Of a DNA stretch of 6,821 nt, positions 1-4,236 are shown piece after piece. Made by a program: the position numbers and the translations under genes. Within the stretch, counting starts at the first letter, position 1, and each line of letters opens with the position of its first letter. This stretch comes from CBFGTV01 sp965652145 (GTDB lineage: Bacteria > Bacillota > Clostridia > Peptostreptococcales > Natronincolaceae), in NCBI GenBank assembly GCA_965652145.1, contig CBFGTV010000115.1:1-6821 (forward strand), given 5' to 3'. Under the pieces are notes generated by a model. The model ran no database searches. It was not told the origin of the DNA and worked only from the letters and a program-made list of their open reading frames with translations.

Positions 1-159
1 GTTTTTCAATGTTTGTAAAGCATTTTCTAAGTTTTGAGCAATCTGTTGGAATTCCTTTTGAGCATTTTGATCCTGGGTTTCCAGTGAAAAAGTTTTTAAT
101 GTTGCCGCCGCACTTTGAATACCAGCGATGGCTTGCTGCATTTGGGTTCCTACTGTCAT
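1..159 (-). CDS. DUF1657 family small protein (partial, C-terminus off window)
   Basis: The first 53 codons of a small protein are visible; the reading frame is open to base 1, so its end lies outside the window. It starts MTVGTQMQQAIAGIQSA and is rich in Gln, Ala and Asn, with a spacing that suggests amphipathic helices. There is no signal peptide or membrane segment. This matches my memory of the DUF1657 family, short helical proteins of spore formers often encoded in or beside spoVA operons, including the mobile spoVA operons linked to heat-resistant Bacillus spores. The biochemical role is unknown to me. The ATG at 159 has an excellent ribosome binding site, GGGAGGTGA at 173-165, with 8 bases between GGAGG and ATG. 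It begins 20 bases after the spoVAEb stop on the same strand, so it should be co-transcribed and forespore-expressed. The family call rests on sequence resemblance plus context. Confidence 0.75.
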   Translation of the reverse strand, partial: MTVGTQMQQAIAGIQSAAATLKTFSLETQDQNAQKEFQQIAQNLENALQTLKN

Positions 160-179
160 TAAAATCACCTCCCTTCATA

Positions 180-533
180 TCAACCCTTGGGCTTAAATAT
201 TAACGATGCTAAAAAACCAAAAATAATTGCCGATGAAATACCAGCACTGGTAACTTCAAAAATACCTGTCAATACCCCGATGATTCCGCTGCGCTCAGCT
301 TCACTCAAGGCACCTTTTACCAGGGAGTTACCAAAGCTGCTGATCGGTACCGAGGCACCGGCACCGGCAAATTTAATTAGGGGCTCGTACAGATCCAGCC
401 CCCCTAGAATAGCCCCGGTCACCACCAGCGTACACATGGTATGGGCAGGGGTTAATTTGAAAACATCCATAAGGATTTGGCCAATTACACAAATTCCGCC
501 GCCAACAATAAAGGCCCAAATAAATTGTTCCAT
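180..533 (-). CDS. spoVAE: Stage V sporulation protein AE (SpoVAEb type)
   Basis: This 117-residue membrane protein is a subunit of the SpoVA complex in the spore inner membrane, which takes up Ca-dipicolinate during sporulation and releases it in germination. Hydrophobic segments lie near residues 4-22, 33-50 and 84-113. The family signatures GGGICVIGQ (residues 11-19) and GAGASVPISSFGNS (57-70) are clear. I chose the ATG at 533 because residues before it in the longer open frame (to 716) overlap spoVAD and look non-coding, and because AGGAGGGA lies 7-14 bases upstream at 547-540. That ribosome binding site abuts the spoVAD stop codon (550-548), which points to translational coupling. The protein is a paralogue of SpoVAC in the same operon. 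The length is typical of the short SpoVAEb form. Nothing is truncated. Confidence 0.93.
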   Translation of the reverse strand: MEQFIWAFIVGGGICVIGQILMDVFKLTPAHTMCTLVVTGAILGGLDLYEPLIKFAGAGASVPISSFGNSLVKGALSEAERSGIIGVLTGIFEVTSAGISSAIIFGFLASLIFKPKG

Positions 534-547
534 ATTAAAATCCCTCC

Positions 548-1558
548 TTATGCTTCGATTGCCACAGCATGGGCAATACAGGGAATACTTTCTTTTTGCT
601 GATACGACATTGGAGAAAGCAATGCGCCGGTGGCAATTACTAATATTCTCTTTAATTCGCCCTTTCGCACACGCTTTAATAAATGACCATAGGTCACAGT
701 GGCGGAACAGCCACATCCACTGGCACCTGCAAATACCGGCTGCTCAGGCTTATATATTAAAAGACCACAGTCAGTAAATTTATTGGCCGGAATGGTCAAA
801 CCATGGTCACTTAATAGGTCACTGGCTATACGATGACCGATTCGACCCAGATCGCCCGTTGCAATTAAATCGTAATAGTTTGGGTCAACATCCATTTCTC
901 TAAAATGGGTCAAGATGGTGTCGACTGCTGCAGGAGCCATGGCTGAGCCCATATTAAAGGGGTCTGAAAGTCCCATGTCTACTATTTTCCCAATGGTAGC
1001 GGCGATTACCCTGGGACCATCGCCGGTGGCTGCCACCAGCCCGGCTCCAGCTCCAGTAACGGTCCATTGGGCCGTAGGGGGTTTTTGCGCACCATATTCA
1101 GTAGGATATCGATATTGCTTTTCTGCTGCAGCATTATGGCTAGAGGCGGCTGCCAATGCATTGCTGGCTGCACCGCTGTCCACCAGCAGTGAGCCCAGGG
1201 CAAGACCTTCCATAGCGCTGGAGCAAGCACCAAATATTCCCAAATAGGGGGCCCCCAGGGTTCTGGCTGTAAAGCTGCTGCTGATTATCTGATTCATTAA
1301 ATCTCCGCTGATAAAATACTGTATGTCTTCTTTTTTCATATTTGCCTTATGAATGGCAATTTCACAGGCTTCTTCCAATAGTCTCTTTTCAGCCTTCTCA
1401 AAGCTGTCCTGGCCCAGCCAGATGTCCTCATGCAATATATCAAAGTCATCTGCAAGGAGCCCTTGAGCCTCAAAGGGGCCCCCGACGGCGGCTGAAGCAA
1501 TCAAGACAGGCTTATTTTTAAAGACCCAGGTTTGATGTCCCTGTTGCAAAGTAATCAC
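548..1558 (-). CDS. spoVAD: Stage V sporulation protein AD (SpoVAD)
   Basis: SpoVAD is the soluble, inner-membrane-associated subunit of the SpoVA channel. In Bacillus it binds dipicolinic acid directly. The 336-residue length matches the family (about 338 in B. subtilis). The fold is thiolase-like. The N-terminal motif QTWVF (residues 9-13), the GACSSA segment with Cys112 at the thiolase nucleophile position, and the late glycine/cysteine motif GASGCGCSA (278-286) are all seen. The family is not regarded as an active thiolase. The gene lies between spoVAC and spoVAEb. Its GTG start follows the spoVAC TAG stop with no gap. The start is debatable: AAAAGGA sits only 3 bases before this GTG, while an in-frame TTG three codons on (1549) is 8 bases after the AGG of AGGTGAT (1560-1554). 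Both give a normal N-terminus. Confidence 0.95.
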   Translation of the reverse strand: MITLQQGHQTWVFKNKPVLIASAAVGGPFEAQGLLADDFDILHEDIWLGQDSFEKAEKRLLEEACEIAIHKANMKKEDIQYFISGDLMNQIISSSFTARTLGAPYLGIFGACSSAMEGLALGSLLVDSGAASNALAAASSHNAAAEKQYRYPTEYGAQKPPTAQWTVTGAGAGLVAATGDGPRVIAATIGKIVDMGLSDPFNMGSAMAPAAVDTILTHFREMDVDPNYYDLIATGDLGRIGHRIASDLLSDHGLTIPANKFTDCGLLIYKPEQPVFAGASGCGCSATVTYGHLLKRVRKGELKRILVIATGALLSPMSYQQKESIPCIAHAVAIEA

Positions 1559-2035
1559 CTATCCTTTTATAATTATTTTTACTAATGCCACCACAAAGGC
1601 GGAAAATACACCATAGGCAATAACCGAACCTGCTATTTTGAACATATTGCCCCCAACCCCCAAAACGTAACCTTCACTACGATGCTCGATGGCCGCAGAG
1701 GCTACGGTATTGGCAAATCCTGTTACGGGAACTGCTGTTCCGGCTCCGGCCCATTGGGCCAGGTGATCATAGATTCCCAGGCCCGTAAGTAAAACCGATG
1801 CAATAATAAGTGTCGCTGTGGTTGGATTGGAAGCCGTAATTTCTGTGAAATTAAAGTATTTTATGTAGATCATCTGGATCCCTTGGCCGATTACACAAAT
1901 AATGCCTCCAATTAAAAAGGCCCTTAGGCAATTGATCAATACAGGTCGTTGTGGCTCTCTAGCCTTGGCAAAGGCCTGATATTTTTGCTGGGTAGGGCTA
2001 AGCTTTTTCTTCTTTTGACTTGACAAAGCATTCAC
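1559..2035 (-). CDS. spoVAC: Stage V sporulation protein AC (SpoVAC)
   Basis: This 158-residue integral membrane protein is the first gene of the spoVA operon here. In Bacillus, SpoVAC can act as a mechanosensitive channel for Ca-dipicolinate release. A charged, lysine-rich N-terminal tail (residues 1-32) precedes hydrophobic segments at about 36-58, 73-90 and 131-156. The motifs GGIICVIGQ (43-51) and GAGTAVPVTGFANT (97-110) mark the SpoVAC/SpoVAEb family. The start is GTG at 2035, with AAGGA (2046-2042) 6 bases upstream; an overlapping ATG lies in another frame. The stop abuts the spoVAD GTG. A sigma-G-like promoter lies about 65 bases upstream, which fits late forespore expression. The length is close to that of B. 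subtilis SpoVAC (about 150). Confidence 0.95.
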   Translation of the reverse strand: MNALSSQKKKKLSPTQQKYQAFAKAREPQRPVLINCLRAFLIGGIICVIGQGIQMIYIKYFNFTEITASNPTTATLIIASVLLTGLGIYDHLAQWAGAGTAVPVTGFANTVASAAIEHRSEGYVLGVGGNMFKIAGSVIAYGVFSAFVVALVKIIIKG

Positions 2036-2098
2036 CTTCTTTCCTTAAAACAATAATCTTGAAATAGCTTCTTACTGTATTATTTCCAGTAGTAGGGG

Positions 2099-2128
2099 AT
2101 GTATGCCATAAAAATTCAACAGGATTCA
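2099..2128 (-). promoter_or_regulatory. Predicted sigma-G promoter of the spoVA operon
   Basis: Read on the minus strand, TGAATC (2128-2123) is followed after 17 bases by CATACAT (2105-2099). The sigma-G consensus I know is TGAATA, 17-18 bases, CATACTA, so most positions match and the spacing is right. Transcription would begin near 2092, giving a leader of about 57 bases before spoVAC. spoVA is a known sigma-G target in Bacillus, which supports the call. It lies just downstream of the terminator of the preceding gene, so the operon probably depends on this promoter. Confidence 0.7.
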
Positions 2129-2178
2129 CCATAAAATTACTTATGCATATAATAGTAGGAAGGGCTGGATTTTCTTAC

Positions 2179-2226
2179 AAAAAAATAAAATCCGAATGCC
2201 TGAAACAATGTAGGCATTTCGGATTT
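2179..2226 (-). terminator. Rho-independent terminator downstream of the mogA/moaB gene
   Basis: Two arms, 2188-2201 and 2212-2226, pair over 14 base pairs with one extra T bulged in the right arm and a 10-base loop. On the minus strand the stem is followed by TTTT, one A and seven Ts (2190-2179), a typical terminator tail. No such tail follows on the plus strand, so it acts leftward. It sits about 90 bases after the molybdenum cofactor gene stop and before the spoVA promoter, insulating the two units. Confidence 0.85.
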
Positions 2227-2267
2227 AAGTAAAATAAGGTTATTGAATTAATACAGTATCGTAAATA

Positions 2268-2283
2268 TTTGCAATCATGCAAA
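2268..2283. repeat. Short inverted repeat downstream of the mogA/moaB gene
   Basis: TTTGCA, four bases (ATCA), then TGCAAA forms a perfect 6-bp inverted repeat in AT-rich DNA between the gene stop at 2315 and the terminator. It has no T tail and no recognised function. It could be chance. Confidence 0.3.
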
Positions 2284-2314
2284 ATAGAAGGGTATAATAT
2301 ATTATTTTTTATAT

Positions 2315-2806
2315 TTAATGGGTTCCACATTCCCCTTCTATTCCCTTAAGAATACCAATACCATGGGAAAGGGCCGGTAAAACCACCTCGAGACTTTCTC
2401 TAACCCCCTTGGGGCTACCTGGCAGGTTGATAATAAGGGTTTGCTTTCTAATTCCCGCCACAGCCCTGGAAAGCATGGCCTTTGGTGTTATAGTAAGGCT
2501 TTTCATTCGAATGGCTTCAGGTATACCGGGAACCAAGCGGTCAATTACGTCCAGGGTGGCCTCTGGGGTTACATCCCTGGGGGAAAAGCCTGTACCACCT
2601 GTGGTTAACACTAAATCAAGCTTTAATTCATCACACATGTAAATCATTTTTTCCGCCAGTGCAGCACGCTCGTCGGGAACAACGGCATAATCCTTTACCG
2701 TACCGCCTATATCCTTTAAAATGTCTTCAATAAGGGGGCCGCTAATGTCTTTTCTTTCTCCCCTTGAACCCTTATCGCTGGCAGTGATAATTCCAATTGT
2801 AATCAT
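2315..2806 (-). CDS. MogA/MoaB-family molybdenum cofactor biosynthesis protein
   Basis: This 163-residue cytoplasmic protein belongs to the MogA/MoaB (MPT-binding) family. Such enzymes adenylylate molybdopterin before metal insertion, or act as its MoaB homologue; I cannot tell which from sequence. The family core is present: TTGGTG (residues 68-73), then PRD (76-78) and TPEA (80-83), with the C-terminal LPGSPKGV (128-135). The length is normal for the single-domain form. The ATG start at 2806 has AAAGGAGGA at 2820-2812. No other cofactor gene adjoins it: it is a single-gene unit with its own terminator. A molybdenum or tungsten enzyme such as formate dehydrogenase could link it to the formate made by PflB nearby, but that is inference. 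Upstream lies a structured non-coding region that may be its leader. Confidence 0.9.
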   Translation of the reverse strand: MITIGIITASDKGSRGERKDISGPLIEDILKDIGGTVKDYAVVPDERAALAEKMIYMCDELKLDLVLTTGGTGFSPRDVTPEATLDVIDRLVPGIPEAIRMKSLTITPKAMLSRAVAGIRKQTLIINLPGSPKGVRESLEVVLPALSHGIGILKGIEGECGTH

Positions 2807-2852
2807 ATGAATCCTCCTTTATAAAAATTAGTACTTAGTTGCATTTAAAATT

Positions 2853-2961
2853 GGGGTTATTCCCCGGGGCTATTTCATCCGCCCCAGTGCCTGATTGGCG
2901 ACAGCGACACTATGGGGAAGCTTCACCAGGGGTAATCATAACCTGAATGTCGCAGGGCACT
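2853..2961. ncRNA. Putative structured RNA or 5' leader, family not recognised
   Basis: Three potential stem-loops abut with no spacer. The first is GGGG/CCCC around a 5-base loop (2853-2865). The second is GGGGC/GCCCC around a 10-base loop (2866-2885). The third is a longer element closed by AGTGCC (2886-2891) and GGCACT (2956-2961). Inside the third, GCGACA (2898-2903) pairs with TGTCGC (2948-2953), and CAGG (2927-2930) can pair with CCTG (2942-2945). GCGACA occurs twice in tandem (2898-2909), so the inner helix can slip. The region is far more GC-rich than its flanks. It could be the 5' leader of the molybdenum cofactor gene (minus), part of the yvlD-side transcript (plus), or an independent RNA. 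I looked for conserved elements of common riboswitches and T-boxes and recognised none. Confidence 0.4.
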
Positions 2962-3002
2962 AGAATTTAATCCGTAGACTGGTAAAATGTGCTGAAACCT
3001 AC

Positions 3003-3008
3003 TATAAT
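3003..3008 (+). promoter_or_regulatory. Possible -10 box of the YvlD-family gene
   Basis: A perfect TATAAT lies 86 bases upstream of the gene at 3095, on its strand. Only a weak -35 candidate (TGGTAA, 2980-2985, 17-base spacer) accompanies it. It falls inside the palindromic stretch 3002-3018 and overlaps a possible promoter for the opposite strand. Confidence 0.35.
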
Positions 3009-3011
3009 GAT

Positions 3012-3020
3012 AGTATAGCA
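3012..3020 (-). promoter_or_regulatory. Possible extended -10 box of the mogA/moaB gene
   Basis: On the minus strand TGCTATACT (3020-3012) fits an extended -10 element (TGnTATAAT) with one mismatch. No good -35 is seen, which extended -10 promoters can tolerate. If used, the transcript would carry about 200 bases of leader, including the stem-loops at 2853-2961, before the gene start at 2806. Confidence 0.35.
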
Positions 3021-3033
3021 CAGAAATAGGGGT

Positions 3034-3081
3034 ATGAATATGAATAAGTCTGTAGCAAATAAGAACGCAGTAAATATGTAA
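3034..3081 (+). CDS. Possible 15-residue leader peptide
   Basis: ATG at 3034 (or the second in-frame ATG at 3040) opens a 15- or 13-codon frame reading MNMNKSVANKNAVNM. GGGG at 3029-3032 is 7 bases before the second ATG. The TAA stop (3079-3081) overlaps the ribosome binding site AAGGAGGG (3080-3087) of the next gene, an arrangement that could couple their translation. The peptide is Asn/Lys-rich, resembles no attenuator peptide I know and could be fortuitous. Confidence 0.2.
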   Translation: MNMNKSVANKNAVNM

Positions 3082-3094
3082 GGAGGGACCCTCA

Positions 3095-3442
3095 ATGAAA
3101 TTTTTAGCTAGATGGTTTGTTAGTGCTTTATCGATTTATGTGATAGCCTATTTAATGGTTGGCATTAACGTAACCGGTTTTGAAGCCACCCTTTTGGCTG
3201 CCGCTATTTTAGGAATTGTAAATACCATAATTAAGCCTTTGCTTTTATTATTTACCTTACCAATTAATGTAATGACCCTGGGATTATTTACCTTTATTAT
3301 TAATGGTATCGTGTTAAAGCTGGCAGCAGGCCTGGTTTCCGGCTTTGAAGTAAGAGGATTTCTTGATGCGGTTGTTGGTTCAATTTTAATCAGTGTTGTC
3401 AATATGATTTTAAGCAGTGTTTTAGGGGTGAAAAAGCGCTAA
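3095..3442 (+). CDS. YvlD/phage holin family 4 small membrane protein
   Basis: This 115-residue protein is almost wholly hydrophobic, with four predicted membrane helices at about 5-23, 29-46, 52-78 and 91-112 and a short basic tail (VKKR). The segment around residues 43-75, with NTIIKP then LPINVMTLGLF, is the hallmark of the YvlD family, annotated by Pfam as mycobacteriophage-type four-helix holins (Phage_holin_4_2). Most members are chromosomal proteins of unknown function, so an actual holin role should not be assumed; no phage genes are nearby. The ATG start has AAGGAGGG (3080-3087) 7 bases upstream. The gene is transcribed alone, divergent from the molybdenum cofactor gene and convergent with pflA, and ends 20 bases from the pflA stop. 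Confidence 0.88.
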   Translation: MKFLARWFVSALSIYVIAYLMVGINVTGFEATLLAAAILGIVNTIIKPLLLLFTLPINVMTLGLFTFIINGIVLKLAAGLVSGFEVRGFLDAVVGSILISVVNMILSSVLGVKKR

Positions 3443-3447
3443 GCATG

Positions 3448-3485
3448 AAAAAAGCAGTGCGGTTAAGCAACTACACTGCTTTTTG
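3448..3485. terminator. Bidirectional terminator between the YvlD-family gene and pflA
   Basis: AAAAAGCAGTG (3449-3459) pairs with CACTGCTTTTT (3474-3484) around a 14-base loop. On the plus strand the stem ends in TTTTT; on the minus strand in TTTTTT. The structure can therefore stop transcription from both converging genes. The pflA stop codon (3465-3463) lies in the loop, and the right arm is made of the last pflA codons. Confidence 0.85.
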
Positions 3486-4209
3486 TATTAAGACCATACT
3501 CCCTGAGGATGGAAGCAGCTTTTTGAATATCTGAATCCGTTGCATCTGGTATCGCTTCCAGCGGATAATCCAGTTCAAGCCTTTTCCATTTAAACTTTCC
3601 CATAGAATGATAGGGAAGTAAATCAACCCTTTCTACGGTTTTCAGGCCTTGAAGATATTGGGCCAGGCTGACTAAATCCGCCTTGCTGTCGGTTACTCCG
3701 GGAACCACCACATGTCTAATCCAGAGGGGAATATTGTGATTGGACATGGCCTGGGCAAAATCAAGTATTTTTTGGTTATCAACCGAGGTCAAAGCCCGAT
3801 GTTTTGTGGGATTCATTTCCTTTAGGTCCAGTAGAACCAAATCAACATAGTTGATCAGATCCTTTACGGCTTCGAAGGCTACAAAGCCTGAGGTATCTAA
3901 AGCAACGTGAATTCCCAGGGCCTTCAGCTCCTTTGCCAGGGCGGTCACAAAGGAAAGCTGAAGGGTAGGCTCGCCGCCACTCAGGGTGACACCACCTCCG
4001 GAGGCCTGCATAAAAGGAGTATATTTTTTAATATCATTAACCAGTTCCTCTACAGTGGTTTCTGTCCCCCCCTTGGGGTCCCAGCTGTCACGATTGTGAC
4101 AATACTGGCACCGAAGGGGACAACCCTGAAGAAATACAACATATCTGATTCCTGGTCCATCTACAGTACCAAAGGTTTCAATTGAATAAATTCTGCCTTT
4201 AATGGACAC
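3463..4209 (-). CDS. pflA: Pyruvate formate-lyase activating enzyme (PflA)
   Basis: PflA is a cytoplasmic radical-SAM enzyme that cleaves S-adenosylmethionine and abstracts hydrogen from a glycine of PflB, creating its stable glycyl radical under anaerobic conditions. The 248-residue length matches E. coli PflA (246). The iron-sulfur motif CxxxCxxC is at Cys30, Cys34 and Cys37, followed by HNRDSWD as in true PflA proteins, with the SAM-binding GGEP at 78-81. There is no inserted ferredoxin domain, unlike activases of other glycyl radical enzymes. The GTG start at 4209 is fixed by an in-frame TGA two codons upstream (4215-4213); AGGTGAT (4221-4215) serves as ribosome binding site. It lies 27 bases after pflB on the same strand, so the two should share a transcript. 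The last codons form one arm of the terminator. Confidence 0.96.
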   Translation of the reverse strand: MSIKGRIYSIETFGTVDGPGIRYVVFLQGCPLRCQYCHNRDSWDPKGGTETTVEELVNDIKKYTPFMQASGGGVTLSGGEPTLQLSFVTALAKELKALGIHVALDTSGFVAFEAVKDLINYVDLVLLDLKEMNPTKHRALTSVDNQKILDFAQAMSNHNIPLWIRHVVVPGVTDSKADLVSLAQYLQGLKTVERVDLLPYHSMGKFKWKRLELDYPLEAIPDATDSDIQKAASILREYGLNTKSSVVA

Positions 4210-4236
4210 GGGTCATCACCTACCTTTCTAATTCCT

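Noticed and set aside
534..716. N-terminal extension of SpoVAEb in the same frame up to 716
   Set aside because: It overlaps spoVAD entirely, resembles no SpoVAE N-terminus, and the ATG at 533 has its own strong ribosome binding site.
187..777. 196-codon plus-strand open frame
   Set aside because: It runs antisense to spoVAEb and spoVAD, which have clear family motifs. Its composition is that of a shadow, and it lacks a ribosome binding site.
915..1247. 110-codon plus-strand frame inside spoVAD, and a 75-codon minus-strand frame at 1006-1233
   Set aside because: Both lie within the well-supported SpoVAD coding region in other frames and match no family.
2821..3030. Molybdenum cofactor riboswitch, T-box, TPP, SAM, cobalamin, glycine, fluoride and ZTP (pfl motif) riboswitches
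   Set aside because: Context invites the first, but I could not find the conserved sequence elements of any of these classes by eye, so the region is left as unidentified structure.
3148..3402. 84-codon minus-strand frame opposite the YvlD-family gene
   Set aside because: It is the antisense of a strongly hydrophobic gene with a good start and known family signature.
3095..3442. Evidence of a prophage from the holin-family name
   Set aside because: The YvlD family is mostly chromosomal, and there is no endolysin, integrase or other phage gene in the window.
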